Assembly (NCBI RefSeq): GCF_003116815.1
Contig: NZ_QDKQ01000067.1
Span: 1 to 64,000 of the forward strand
Source of the DNA: Caulobacter endophyticus
Lineage (GTDB): Bacteria > Pseudomonadota > Alphaproteobacteria > Caulobacterales > Caulobacteraceae
Reading direction: 5' to 3'
Length of the DNA stretch: 64,000 bases
In this document: piece after piece, positions 42,736 to 51,420 of the stretch
Layout of the letters: every line of letters starts with the position of its first letter
How positions within the stretch are numbered: position 1 is the stretch's first letter
Made by a program: the position numbers and the translations under genes
Notes under the pieces: model-generated
Told to the model about the DNA's origin: nothing
The model's database searches: none
The model's input: only the letters and a program-made list of their open reading frames with translations

Positions 42736-43291
42736 CCTCGGCCTGGGACAGCGGGCCATGGGCGGTCCGCAGCCGCAAGGGCAGGGGTGTCCGTTCCAGA
42801 TAGAGGGCGTAGCTGAAGCCGTCCTGGCTGGGACCGCCCGACCAGCGGCGGATCTCGCAGGTCAGGCCGTCGGCGCGCACCCGGCGCAGTTCGGGCGCCC
42901 GGGCAGCGTCGCCGATCGTGAAGGCCAGGGCCAGCAGGCCGACGCTGCCGAGGAAATAACCCAGGACCATCGGCGTGAAGGCCGCCAACAGTCCCACGGC
43001 CAGGACCATGGGGCGGCGGCGAAGGCGGGGGCTCTGGCCTGCCAGCGGCGCGGCGAAGGCCAGCAGGGCATAGGCCAGATAAGCCGCGCAGATCGCCAGG
43101 ATGTTTAGGGCCGGATCGCGAAAGCCGACCCCGAGCCGACCTGCCAGCACGATCGCCGCCAACAGGATCGCGGCGGCGATCAGCGTCGTCCGCGTTGAGC
43201 GCGCGCCCAGCCGCTGGACGGCCAGCAGCGCCAGCCACGCGCCCGGCGGACCCAGCAGCAGGACCGCGCAGACGGCCTTGAACGGGTCCAT
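42665..43291 (-). CDS. Multi-pass membrane protein of unknown function
   Basis: 208 aa from ATG 43291. About five hydrophobic segments in the first 130 residues, then a soluble tail (ELRRVRADGLTCEIRRW). The last 24 codons lie antisense to the end of the acetyltransferase gene and read GlySer/Pro/Arg-rich, so the true stop may have shifted. The start overlaps the stop of the upstream membrane-protein gene by one base (TGATG), indicating coupling. Confidence 0.68.
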   Translation of the reverse strand: MDPFKAVCAVLLLGPPGAWLALLAVQRLGARSTRTTLIAAAILLAAIVLAGRLGVGFRDPALNILAICAAYLAYALLAFAAPLAGQSPRLRRRPMVLAVGLLAAFTPMVLGYFLGSVGLLALAFTIGDAARAPELRRVRADGLTCEIRRWSGGPSQDGFSYALYLERTPLPLRLRTAHGPLSQAEVSRLYAGGSADSCGPGRRSPNGR

Positions 43292-43839
43292 CAGGCGGCG
43301 TCCTTCCTGGCGGCGCGGGCGAACAGCGCGGCGGCCGCCAGCCACAGGCCCGCGAACACGCCCGTCGCGGCCAGGATCAGGCCCTGGCCCATGGCGAACA
43401 CCGTCAGGCAGACCAGGCCCTGGGCCACGGCGGCGGCGACCATCGCCCGGGCCATGCCGGCCGGCCTGAAGCCCGCCAGCACCGCGCCCAGCAGCGCCGT
43501 GGCCAGAACGCCGGCGAACAGCTGGTTGGCCCGATTGTCCTCCGAGCCGACGATCCCGACCGCCAGGTTGATCCAGATCAGCAGGAAGCTGGCCGCGACG
43601 GCCACGCAGGCGCCCAGGCGATAGGCGATGTCGCCCGACAGCCGCACGGCCAGTTCGACCAGGCCGGCGGCGACCAGCAACATCGCGCCCATGGCCAGGA
43701 AGTCGCCGGCCGTCCAGTTCACCTCGGCGGTGAAGCGCATGGCGATCGCCGGCAGGGCCAGCAGGCCCGCAGCCCCGCCCCAGACCAGCAGCGTCCAGCG
43801 GCTTCCCCGCCGCATCCTTCCGTGGGTCGTGCCCGTCAT
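43291..43839 (-). CDS. Multi-pass membrane protein of unknown function
   Basis: 182 aa. About five to six hydrophobic segments with few charges (WTAGDFLAMGAMLLVAAG; ASFLLIWINLAVGIVG). It resembles small bacterial membrane proteins seen next to stress genes, but no family is named. The ribosome-binding site AGGAGG ends one base before an ATG at 43845 and 7 nt before the ATG at 43839, so 43839 is the better start. Operon with the downstream membrane protein. Confidence 0.75.
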   Translation of the reverse strand: MTGTTHGRMRRGSRWTLLVWGGAAGLLALPAIAMRFTAEVNWTAGDFLAMGAMLLVAAGLVELAVRLSGDIAYRLGACVAVAASFLLIWINLAVGIVGSEDNRANQLFAGVLATALLGAVLAGFRPAGMARAMVAAAVAQGLVCLTVFAMGQGLILAATGVFAGLWLAAAALFARAARKDAA

Positions 43840-44020
43840 CGCCATGCCTCCTTGCCTGATAGCGAGGCGGCCAGACTGGCGAGCGGCGCGATGAGCGGCA
43901 TGAGCGGAAGGTGAGGGCGCGCTGAAAAGCGACGCGGGGCGCCTTTCCGAAGCTTCATTTGCATCGCCGCCCGTTTTTGGCGAGCATCGTGGAAACATCG
44001 CTTTTCGATCAAGGAAGCCC

Positions 44021-44392
44021 GTGACCGACGTTCCGCCCGATCCCGCCGTCCCGCCCGCCCTGCAGGACGACAAGACCATGCCGATCATCGTCTATGCCTG
44101 CTACATCGCCGGCTGGGTGACGGGCGGGGTCTCGTCGATCGTCGGCCTGATCCTGGCCTATGTGTCGAAGGCGTCCGCGCCGGAATGGCTGCAGAGCCAC
44201 TATGTCTTCGCGATCCGCACCTTCTGGCTGTCGCTGCTGGGCGGGGTGATCGGCTGCTTGACCCTGATCATCGGCATCGGCGCGCTGATCCTGATCGCCG
44301 TGGGCGTCTGGGTGACCGTGCGCGCGATCGTCGGCCTGTCCTGGCTCCTGAAGGGCGAGGCCTATCCGACGCCCCGCAACTGGATGCTCTGA
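44021..44392 (+). CDS. Small membrane protein, DUF4870-like (copy 1)
   Basis: 123 aa, GTG start. Three hydrophobic segments with the family-like blocks MPIIVYACYIAGWVTGG and SHYVFAIRTFWLSLLGG and a C terminus GEAYPTPRNWML. Copy 2 follows immediately and shares HY.FAIRTFWLS and RGEAYP.PR.W. Membrane topology and length fit DUF4870/Tic20-type proteins. Function unknown. Confidence 0.8.
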   Translation: MTDVPPDPAVPPALQDDKTMPIIVYACYIAGWVTGGVSSIVGLILAYVSKASAPEWLQSHYVFAIRTFWLSLLGGVIGCLTLIIGIGALILIAVGVWVTVRAIVGLSWLLKGEAYPTPRNWML

Positions 44393-44397
44393 CCCCG

Positions 44398-44802
44398 ATG
44401 ACCGATCTCGCCCACCCCGTCGCCGAGCGCCACTCCGAGGACAAGATCGTTCCGGCGGTGGTCTACGGCCTCTATCTGCTCGGCTTCAGCAACGGGCTGA
44501 CCTTCTTCATCGGCCTGATCGTGGCCTATGTGCAGCGCGGCCAGGCAGGGCCGATCAACGAGAGCCACTACACCTTCGCGATCCGCACCTTCTGGCTGTC
44601 GATCGCCTGGTTCCTGGTCGGCGGGGCGCTGGTGCTGTTCGGCATCCCGCTGTCGCTGGTGCTGATCGGCGTGCCGATGATCATCGCGGGCGTGGTTATC
44701 ATCTCGGCGATCAGTCTCTGGTTCGTCGTCCGCTGCATTGCGGGAATCGCCTTCCTCGTGCGCGGCGAGGCCTATCCCAGGCCGCGCACGTGGTTGATTT
44801 AG
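44398..44802 (+). CDS. Small membrane protein, DUF4870-like (copy 2)
   Basis: 134 aa from ATG 44398, 5 bp after copy 1. It shares ESHYTFAIRTFWLSIAW and GEAYPRPRTWL with copy 1 and has three hydrophobic segments. A tandem duplication that has diverged to roughly half identity in the conserved blocks. Same operon; no function known. Confidence 0.8.
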   Translation: MTDLAHPVAERHSEDKIVPAVVYGLYLLGFSNGLTFFIGLIVAYVQRGQAGPINESHYTFAIRTFWLSIAWFLVGGALVLFGIPLSLVLIGVPMIIAGVVIISAISLWFVVRCIAGIAFLVRGEAYPRPRTWLI

Positions 44803-44941
44803 AGGCAGGAGGAGCCGTCGGCGCCCGCCTCGGCGACTTCCAGGTTATCAACGTTCCCCTGACAGGCGAGTATGCTCGACGCCGGTCGCCCGGTCCTATG
44901 ACTTTCCGCCCCTGGCGGAAGTAAGTCGTGGAGGGGGCGAC

Positions 44942-45916
44942 ATGCTGGCTCGCATCGTAGGGATCATCCTGGGGCTGATCCTGACGACGTCGGGATATGT
45001 GATCTCAGGCCTGGGCACGCTGGGGACGTGGGCCATAGGCTGGGATCTCGGTCCGTTCGAGCCGCATCGGACGACCGCCGGTTGGGCGGCGATGACGTTG
45101 GGGGGAATCCTTCTCGTCGCCGCCCTGCTACCCCGCATGGGGATGTCGCGTCGGGGGATGCGACGCAGGAAAGGGAGCGCTCGCGGGGGCGAGCGTTCCC
45201 TGACCAAGCCGTTCGACATGGACGCATCCGAGCCGGCCGCGCCGACTCCCGCTATGACGCCCGCCGTCATGACCATCGCGCCTTCCGTTCAAGCCGCCCC
45301 GGCCCCCGCTCCCGTCGGGGCGACCGAGTTCGAGAGCCTGCGGGCCGAGATGCTGGCCCTGTGCGGCTCGGAGGCCTGGAACCCGGCCGCCCGGGTGCTG
45401 GCCCGGCTGGTTCGCGCCGCCGAGAGCGACCGCGAACGGACGATCGCCTATCGCGACCTGGGCGACTTCGCGACCGCGCAAGGCCGCCATGACGACGCGG
45501 CAGAGGCCTATGAGGAGGCCGTCTCCTACGCCCGCATGGTCAGGAAGGCCGCGCCGCACGATCCGTCGGCGGACGAACTGCTGGCCGGCGCCCTGGCCGG
45601 GGTCGGCGACACCGCCGAGGCCGAGGGGCGCCTGAACGAAGCCCTGGCCGCCTTCGAGGAAGCCCTGGCCCTGCGCCGCTCGCCCGGCGGCCGCGAAGCC
45701 GCCGATCCCGGCGCGCAGCGGGCCCTGTCGGTGGCGCTGGAGCGGCTGGCCGACCTGCGCGAGGACCGCGGCCACCGCATGCGGGCGCTGGACCTCTACC
45801 GCGAGAGCTACGACGTCACCGCCCGCCTCGCCGCCGCCGATCCGGCCCGGTTCGGTCTCGACCTGGCGGCCACCCGTGCGCGGCTTGAAGAGATCGAGGC
45901 GCGGGTCGCGGGGTAG
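44942..45916 (+). CDS. TPR-repeat protein with N-terminal membrane anchor
   Basis: 324 aa. Two N-terminal hydrophobic helices (residues about 1-65) are followed by a basic stretch and a Pro/Ala linker (about 95-130). Tetratricopeptide-type helical pairs then run from YRDLGDFATAQGRHDDAAEAY through FEEALALRRSP and YRESYDV. TPR domains bind partner proteins. The repeats face the cytoplasm if both helices cross. ATG 44942 follows GGAGGGGGC. Stands alone. Confidence 0.85.
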   Translation: MLARIVGIILGLILTTSGYVISGLGTLGTWAIGWDLGPFEPHRTTAGWAAMTLGGILLVAALLPRMGMSRRGMRRRKGSARGGERSLTKPFDMDASEPAAPTPAMTPAVMTIAPSVQAAPAPAPVGATEFESLRAEMLALCGSEAWNPAARVLARLVRAAESDRERTIAYRDLGDFATAQGRHDDAAEAYEEAVSYARMVRKAAPHDPSADELLAGALAGVGDTAEAEGRLNEALAAFEEALALRRSPGGREAADPGAQRALSVALERLADLREDRGHRMRALDLYRESYDVTARLAAADPARFGLDLAATRARLEEIEARVAG

Positions 45917-45999
45917 GAGGAAGCGGCGCCTTGTAGCCAGGCTTCCTCCCCGTCATCATCCGCCGCTTTCGGGGCTGCGTCCCCGCCCTGGGGGAAGTC

Positions 46000-46656
46000 A
46001 TGGTCTATCTGCGCTGGCGGCGCTTCATCGAGATGGCGTCGCTGGATCGTCCGTGGCTGGGCGACCTGATGGAGAAGCGCAAGGGCGAGGCCTTCCGCGC
46101 CGCCCCGGTCGAGCGCTGGGACCAGGAGTATCGCGACGGCGTCTATGACCGGCTGCACCGCTCCGACCAGCGCCACCATCACCGCCTGCTGGCCGCGATG
46201 ATCGCCGACCGCTGGCCCAGCCCCCGCGTGCTCGAGATCGGGGCCGGCGAGGGGGTGTTCTTCGAGGCCCTGCGCAATCACCGGCCGGCCCGCTATGTGG
46301 GCGTCGACTTCTCCGAGCCGGCGGTGGTCATGGGGCGCAAGCGCCTGTCGGCCGAGATCGCCTCGGGCCAGGTCGAGATGCTGCTGGGCGACGGCCGCAG
46401 CTTCGCGGCGGACGAGACCTTCGACGTGGTGGTGTTTTCCGAGTGCATCGAGCACCTCGGCGCGGTCGGCCCGCTGATCGACAACTACCGGCCGATGCTG
46501 GCGCCTGGCGGGGCCGTGGGCCTGACCATGTGGCTGTCGCTGAAGCCGTTGCGCCTGTGGCGAGAGCTCAAGGCCATGGGCGAGGTCTATGACGAGGCGG
46601 TGGTCAACACCCCGTGGGGCGGCGGCTGGCTGGTGGCGACGGTGGCTCCTCGCTGA
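46000..46656 (+). CDS. Class I SAM-dependent methyltransferase
   Basis: 218 aa. SAM motif I VLEIGAGEGVFFEAL, motif II YVGVDFSEPAV, motif III DVVVFSECIEHL. N-terminal YLRWRRFIEM and the charged helix that follows resemble UbiE/Coq3-type small-molecule methyltransferases. Substrate unknown. ATG 46000; preceded by AGGCTTCCTCC-rich spacer after the TPR gene. Confidence 0.88.
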   Translation: MVYLRWRRFIEMASLDRPWLGDLMEKRKGEAFRAAPVERWDQEYRDGVYDRLHRSDQRHHHRLLAAMIADRWPSPRVLEIGAGEGVFFEALRNHRPARYVGVDFSEPAVVMGRKRLSAEIASGQVEMLLGDGRSFAADETFDVVVFSECIEHLGAVGPLIDNYRPMLAPGGAVGLTMWLSLKPLRLWRELKAMGEVYDEAVVNTPWGGGWLVATVAPR

Positions 46657-46670
46657 GGCGAGCCATGAGA

Positions 46671-46804
46671 TGCTCCCCCTGAAGGGGGAGCTGTCGGCGA
46701 AGCCGACTGAGGGGGAAGTGATTGCTGGCGTTGGGGGCGCACTGACCTCATCAGTGACTTCCCCCTCCGGCCCTCCGGGCCACCTCCCCCTTCAGGGGGA
46801 GGAT
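46671..46804. repeat. Palindromic intergenic repeat, copy D
   Basis: Ends GCTCCCCCTGAAGGGGGAGC and CCTCCCCCTTCAGGGGGAGG face each other. Inside are GTCGGCGAAGCCGAC and CCGGCCCTCCGGGCC hairpins with GAGGGGGAAGT / ACTTCCCCCTC arms. Copies at 60590 and 62064 have the same plan. It fills the gap between the methyltransferase and the ilvE terminator. Confidence 0.85.
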
Positions 46805-46815
46805 CTGAGGTTCCA

Positions 46816-46846
46816 AAGAAAAACCCCGGAGCATCGCCCCGGGGTT
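46816..46846 (-). terminator. Rho-independent terminator of ilvE
   Basis: Reverse strand: AACCCCGG, loop, CCGGGGTT followed by TTTCTTT. The stem is perfect over 8 bp and the T-run follows at once. It lies about 30 bp past the ilvE stop codon. Confidence 0.85.
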
Positions 46847-46873
46847 CTTCAGATCAACAGTCAGAACCAGGCC

Positions 46874-47764
46874 TTAGGCCGGAACGACTTCCTCGCGGCG
46901 CACCAGGGCGGCGTAGGCGTCCATCAGGCCCAGCGACAGCTTGCCGGGCGTGAAGGTGAACTCACCGATCTCGGCAACCGGGGTGACCTCGGCGGCGGTG
47001 CCGACGATGAAGCATTCGCTGAAGCCGGCCAGCTCCTGCTTCTCGATGTGGCGCTCGACCACCTCGATCCCCTGGCCCTTGGCGATCTCGATCACCGTGC
47101 GGCGCGTGATGCCGTCCAGGAAGCAGTCGGGCTTGGGCGTGTGCAGCACGCCGTCCTTGACGAAGAACACGTTGGCGCCGGTCGCCTCGGCCACGTAGCC
47201 GCGGTAGTCCAGCATCATCGCGTCGGTATAGCCGTCCTTCTCCGCGGCGTGCTTGGAGATGGTGCAGATCATGTAGAGGCCGGCGGCCTTGGCGGCGACG
47301 GGGGCCGTCTTCGGATCGGGGCGGTTGTACCTGGCCCAGGTCAGGCGGATGCCCTTGGCCTTCAGGGCCGGGTCGAAGTAGCTGGGCCAGTCCCACACGG
47401 CGATGGCCACGTGGATCTTGGTCTGTTGCGCCGAGACGCCGATCATCTCGCTGCCGCGCCAGGCGATCGGGCGCACATAGCAGTCCGACAGTCCGTTCTT
47501 GGCGGCGGTCGCCTTGCAGGCCTCGTCGATCTGCTCCACCGTGTAGGGGATCTCGAAGTCGAGGATTTGGGCCGACTTGAACAGGCGCTCGGTATGCTCG
47601 GTCAGCTTGAAGATCTCGCCGCCGTACATGCGTTCGCCCTCGAACACCGACGAGGCGTAGTGCAGGCCGTGGGTCAGTACGTGCACCTTCGCCTCGCGCC
47701 AGGGAACGAACTGGCCATCCAGCCAGATCCATCCGTCGCGATCATCGAAGGGAACGAGAGACAT
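46874..47764 (-). CDS. ilvE: Branched-chain amino acid aminotransferase
   Basis: 296 aa fold-type IV PLP enzyme. Motifs: HGLHYASSVFEGERMY, AWRGSEMIG, the KAAGLYMICTISKHAAEKDG lysine region, EATGANVFFVKDG and GITRRTVIEIAKG with the phosphate-binding GTAAEVTP. Transfers amino groups to the keto acids of Leu, Ile and Val. ATG 47764. Divergent from the MarR-type gene with 80 bp between. Own terminator downstream. Confidence 0.95.
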   Translation of the reverse strand: MSLVPFDDRDGWIWLDGQFVPWREAKVHVLTHGLHYASSVFEGERMYGGEIFKLTEHTERLFKSAQILDFEIPYTVEQIDEACKATAAKNGLSDCYVRPIAWRGSEMIGVSAQQTKIHVAIAVWDWPSYFDPALKAKGIRLTWARYNRPDPKTAPVAAKAAGLYMICTISKHAAEKDGYTDAMMLDYRGYVAEATGANVFFVKDGVLHTPKPDCFLDGITRRTVIEIAKGQGIEVVERHIEKQELAGFSECFIVGTAAEVTPVAEIGEFTFTPGKLSLGLMDAYAALVRREEVVPA

Positions 47765-47844
47765 CGGTCCAAGACCTCCTTATTTGGAACCCGGTCCTTA
47801 GACGCCCGAGGAGCCCGAAGGTCAAACAAAATGGACATGACCGC

Positions 47845-48336
47845 ATGACGCCGCACGCCGATCCCCGCCTGATCCTGCGCGAGGAGGAGCTCGATGGCGG
47901 CCTGGAGTTGATTCTCCTGGCCGAGGCGGCGCTGTGGGCGGCGGTCGACGGCGTTCTGGAGACCGAAGGGCTGGGCCTGGGGCGCTCGCACTGGCGGGCG
48001 GCCTTCCTGCTGCGGCGGCGCCCGGGCATCGGCGTGCAGGACCTTTCCAAGCTCACCAGCCTGTCGAAACAGGCGGCCAGCAAGACCCTGAGCGACCTCC
48101 AGAAGCTGGGTCTGGCCGAAAAGGCCGCCGGCGATCTCGACGCGCGGCGGCGGCCCGCCGTGCTGACCGAGGCGGGCAAGGCCTTCGAGGCGCGGGTCAG
48201 CGAGCGGCTGCGGGCGCTGCTGGGCCGGGCCTATCGCACCGGCGGGCTGGACGGGGTGCCCGGCGCGCGGCGGATCCTTGCGGCCCTGGCCGGACCACGC
48301 CAAGGGGTGGGCGTCAATCGAAGGGAGGCGCTGTGA
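47845..48336 (+). CDS. petP: MarR-family transcriptional regulator (PetP-like)
   Basis: 163 aa winged-helix regulator. The recognition helix block is GVQDLSKLTSLSKQAASKTL and the wing follows at LDARRRPAVLTEAG. It is followed with a GTGA overlap by an OmpR-type response regulator, the order of petP-petR in Rhodobacter. The name rests on that order. Divergent from ilvE. Ligand unknown. Confidence 0.82.
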   Translation: MTPHADPRLILREEELDGGLELILLAEAALWAAVDGVLETEGLGLGRSHWRAAFLLRRRPGIGVQDLSKLTSLSKQAASKTLSDLQKLGLAEKAAGDLDARRRPAVLTEAGKAFEARVSERLRALLGRAYRTGGLDGVPGARRILAALAGPRQGVGVNRREAL

Positions 48337-49034
48337 GCCCCGAGGAAAGACGCGACCGCCACCTGCTGGTGGTCGACGACGACGACCGCATCCGCGAACT
48401 GCTCAAGCAGTTCCTCAGCCGCGCCGGCTTCCGGGTCAGCGCCGCGGCCGACGCCGCCCACGCCGACCGCCTGATCGGGGTGATGGACTTCGACCTGCTG
48501 GTGCTCGACGTGATGATGCCCGGCGAGGACGGCTTTGCCTTCACCCGGCGGGTGCGGGCCAAGGGCGGCGAGGTCGGCCGCATGCCGATCCTGATGCTGA
48601 CCGCGCGCGACACCACTGGCGACCGCATCGAAGGTCTCACGCATGGCGCCGACGACTATCTGGCCAAGCCGTTCGAACCGCAGGAGCTTCTGCTGCGCAT
48701 CGAGTCGATCCTGCGACGCGCCGCGCCCAAGCCGATGGGGCCGCAGGAGATCGTCATGGGCGACTGCGCCTTCCTACCCGACCGGGGGGAACTCACCCGG
48801 GCCGGCGCGCCGGTGCGCCTGACCGAGGCCGAGGTCGCCCTGCTGCGGCGCCTGGCCCGCGCCCTGCACGAACCCGTCGATCGCCTGGAACTGGCCCGCG
48901 ACACCGCCGACGCCACCGGCCGCGCGGTCGACGTCCAGGTTACCCGCCTGCGCCGCAAGATCGAGCCCGACCCCAAGAACCCAAGGTACCTGCAGACCGT
49001 GCGGGGGGTGGGATATCGGCTGGCGCCGGATTGA
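48333..49034 (+). CDS. petR: OmpR-family response regulator (PetR-like)
   Basis: 233 aa from a GTG overlapping the MarR stop. Receiver domain: acidic pair VVDDDD, phospho-acceptor Asp59 (LVLDVMMPGEDGF), Thr in LTARD and Lys in DDYLAKPFEP. C-terminal winged helix ends VDVQVTRLRRKI and TVRGVGYRL. The histidine kinase lies 158 bp downstream, behind a repeat. Likely partner of that kinase. Confidence 0.9.
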   Translation: MSPEERRDRHLLVVDDDDRIRELLKQFLSRAGFRVSAAADAAHADRLIGVMDFDLLVLDVMMPGEDGFAFTRRVRAKGGEVGRMPILMLTARDTTGDRIEGLTHGADDYLAKPFEPQELLLRIESILRRAAPKPMGPQEIVMGDCAFLPDRGELTRAGAPVRLTEAEVALLRRLARALHEPVDRLELARDTADATGRAVDVQVTRLRRKIEPDPKNPRYLQTVRGVGYRLAPD

Positions 49035-49053
49035 TGGGTGTCGTGCATCAAGG

Positions 49054-49186
49054 AACCTCCCCCCATGGGGGAGGCGATCGCGCAGCGATCGGAGGGGGGG
49101 GTAGCTGCCGGGGCGGCCAAGCGCCGCGTAAGCTGACAATTCCCCCCCACCGGCCTTCGGCCGCCTCCCCCAAAGGGAGAGGTTTG
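49054..49186. repeat. Palindromic intergenic repeat, copy E, between response regulator and kinase
   Basis: ACCTCCCCCCATGGGGGAGG at the left, a GCGATCGCGCAGCGATCG hairpin, GGAGGGGGGG, then CCCCCACCGGCCTTCGGCCG and CCTCCCCCAAAGGGAGAGGT at the right. The right end contributes GGGAGAGG 10 nt before the kinase ATG and so may act as its ribosome-binding site. Confidence 0.8.
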
Positions 49187-49192
49187 CTCTAG

Positions 49193-50536
49193 ATGCGCCT
49201 GCGCACCCGCCTGTTCATTCCGCGCCAGATCAAGCGCTGGCTGCCGACCTCGCTGTTCGGCCGGTCCCTGCTGATCATCGTGCTGCCCGTGGCGGTGATG
49301 CAGATCGCCGTCACCTGGGGGTTCTTCGACGCCCACTGGGAGACGGTGAACAGCCGCCTGTCCGAGGGGCTGGCCGGCGACATCGCCTGGGCCGTGGCCA
49401 CCTATCAGGACGATCCCAGCCCCGCCGCCGTCGAGCGCATGGCCGAGCGGGCCGAGCAGACGATGGACCTCTCCATCGCCTTGCTGAAGGGACGCGAGCT
49501 GCCCACGGGCAAGCGGCCGGCCATGTTCGCTTCGCTCGACCGCTCGATGCAGCGGGCGCTGGAGGAGCGGCTGGACGAGCCGTTCTGGTTCGACGCCTCC
49601 AACCGCTACGCCGCCCACGTCGAGATCCGGGTGCGGGTCAAGGAAGGCACGCTGCGGATCTTCGCCCCGCGCGACCGCGCCTTCGCCACCCAGGGGCACA
49701 TCTTCATCCTGTGGATGGTGGTGGCGACCATGCTGCTGACGGCGATCGCCATCCTGTTCATCCGCAACCAGGTGCGCGCCATCGAGCGCCTGGCCGACGC
49801 CGCCGACGCCTTCGGGCGGGGGCTGGATCCCGAGTTCAAGCCGCACGGCGCGCGCGAGGTGCGCCAGGCGGCCCAGGCGTTCCTGGCCATGAAGGCCCGC
49901 ATCCAGCGTCACATCGAGCAACGCACGGCCCTGCTGGCCAGCGTCAGCCACGACCTGCGCACGCCGCTGACCCGGCTGAAGCTGGAGATGGCCCTCTCCG
50001 AGCCGGGGCCGCAGGTCGAGGCCATCAAGCGCGACCTCTCCGAAATGGAGCACATGATCGACGAGTACCTTGCCTTCGCCAGGGGCGAGGGCGGTGAGGC
50101 GCTGCAGGCGGTCGAGCTGGCCCCGCTGATCGAGGGGGTGTGCACCGCGGCCGAGCGCGGCGGGGCCCGGGTCGAGACCGTTCTGGAGCAGGACCTCGTC
50201 GCCAACCTGCGCCCCAGCGCCTTCAAGCGCGCCCTGGCCAACCTGGTCGACAACGCCGCCGCCCATGGCGAGACGGTGCGGGTGACACTGGAGGCTCGGC
50301 TGACCGGTGGGGTGAACATCGTCGTCGACGACGACGGCCCCGGCATTCCCGAGGACCGCTACGAAGAGGCCTTCAAGCCCTTCAACCGCCTCGACGAGTC
50401 TCGGAACCAGAACGAGAAGGGGGTCGGGCTGGGCCTGGCCCTGGCCCGCGACATGGCGCGGGGCCTGGGCGGCGACCTCGTTCTGGAGCGCTCGCCGATG
50501 GGCGGGCTGCGAGCGGTGATGAGGCTTCCGGGCTAG
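49193..50536 (+). CDS. Sensor histidine kinase, EnvZ-like
   Basis: 447 aa. Two membrane helices (about residues 23-45 and 168-190) enclose a periplasmic sensor domain. A HAMP segment follows, then the H-box His253 in SVSHDLRTPLTRLKLEM, N-box NLVDNAAAHGE, G1 DDDGPGIPED and G2 GVGLGLALARDMARGLGG. It is downstream of the PetR-like regulator and is its probable partner. The ribosome-binding site seems to come from the repeat just before it. Confidence 0.93.
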   Translation: MRLRTRLFIPRQIKRWLPTSLFGRSLLIIVLPVAVMQIAVTWGFFDAHWETVNSRLSEGLAGDIAWAVATYQDDPSPAAVERMAERAEQTMDLSIALLKGRELPTGKRPAMFASLDRSMQRALEERLDEPFWFDASNRYAAHVEIRVRVKEGTLRIFAPRDRAFATQGHIFILWMVVATMLLTAIAILFIRNQVRAIERLADAADAFGRGLDPEFKPHGAREVRQAAQAFLAMKARIQRHIEQRTALLASVSHDLRTPLTRLKLEMALSEPGPQVEAIKRDLSEMEHMIDEYLAFARGEGGEALQAVELAPLIEGVCTAAERGGARVETVLEQDLVANLRPSAFKRALANLVDNAAAHGETVRVTLEARLTGGVNIVVDDDGPGIPEDRYEEAFKPFNRLDESRNQNEKGVGLGLALARDMARGLGGDLVLERSPMGGLRAVMRLPG

Positions 50537-50661
50537 GGAGGCGTCCGCTTCGGTCGTCCCGCCGACGCAATATGGCCGCGAAATCCACGAGATGCCACTA
50601 TCGGTTGACTCTCTGCTGCGCGTGAGTCTCCGATACCGGCGTTCTGCAAAAGGGTCGGGCC

Positions 50662-51390
50662 ATGAAGATCAAGGACATCCAGCAGCAGCTGGCCGCGCGC
50701 GGCTATACGCCGGGGCCGATCGACGGAGTCTGGGGGCGACAAACCATCGCCGCCGTCCGCCGCTTCCAGGCCAAGCATGGACTCGAGCCTGACGGCGTGG
50801 TCGGCCCGCTGACCCTGGCGGCGCTGTTCCAGGGCGGCCCGGCCACGGTCGCCCCGGCGCCGTCGTCCCTGACCGGCTTCGACGATCCCAGCCTCGTCTG
50901 GTTCCAGGAGGCCCGTCGCCTGATCGGCACCCGCGAGAAACCCGGCAGCGGCAACAACGCCGAGATTCTCGACTGGGCCAGCGACCAGGGCCTGAAGAAC
51001 AGCTACACCGGCGACGACATCCCCTGGTGCGGACTCTTCGTCGGCCACTGCATCAGCAGCACCCTGGATCGCGAGGCCACGCCGGCCAGCCTGCTCTCGG
51101 CCCGGGCCTGGGAGCGCTTCGGCATCCCGATCGCCCCGACGCCGGGCGCGGTGATGGTGTTCTGGCGCGGCTCGCGCACCAGCGGCCTGGGCCATGTGGG
51201 CTTCTATGCGGGCGAGGACGACGCCGGCGCGTTCCGCATCCTGGGCGGCAACCAGTCCGACAGCGTCTCGCTGGCCTGGCTGGGCAAGGACCGCTTCCTG
51301 GGCGCCCGCTGGCCCGCCACCGTCCCGCCGCCCTCGCCGCGCCCGATCAAGGTCGCGCGAACCTCCAGCCTTTCGTGGAACGAGGCCTGA
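50662..51390 (+). CDS. Peptidoglycan-binding plus CHAP-like amidase (TIGR02594-like endolysin)
   Basis: 242 aa. Residues 1-65 form a PG_binding_1 module (LAARGYTPGPIDGVWGRQTI). A TIGR02594/CHAP-like hydrolase follows with Cys in IPWCGLFVGHC and His in GLGHVGFYAG. There is no signal peptide or membrane helix, as in phage endolysins that need a holin or other export route. No phage genes surround it. ATG 50662 with an upstream AAGGGTCGGGCC. Confidence 0.87.
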   Translation: MKIKDIQQQLAARGYTPGPIDGVWGRQTIAAVRRFQAKHGLEPDGVVGPLTLAALFQGGPATVAPAPSSLTGFDDPSLVWFQEARRLIGTREKPGSGNNAEILDWASDQGLKNSYTGDDIPWCGLFVGHCISSTLDREATPASLLSARAWERFGIPIAPTPGAVMVFWRGSRTSGLGHVGFYAGEDDAGAFRILGGNQSDSVSLAWLGKDRFLGARWPATVPPPSPRPIKVARTSSLSWNEA

Positions 51391-51420
51391 GCAGCGCGCG
51401 CCCAGCTGGGAACGGCAGGA

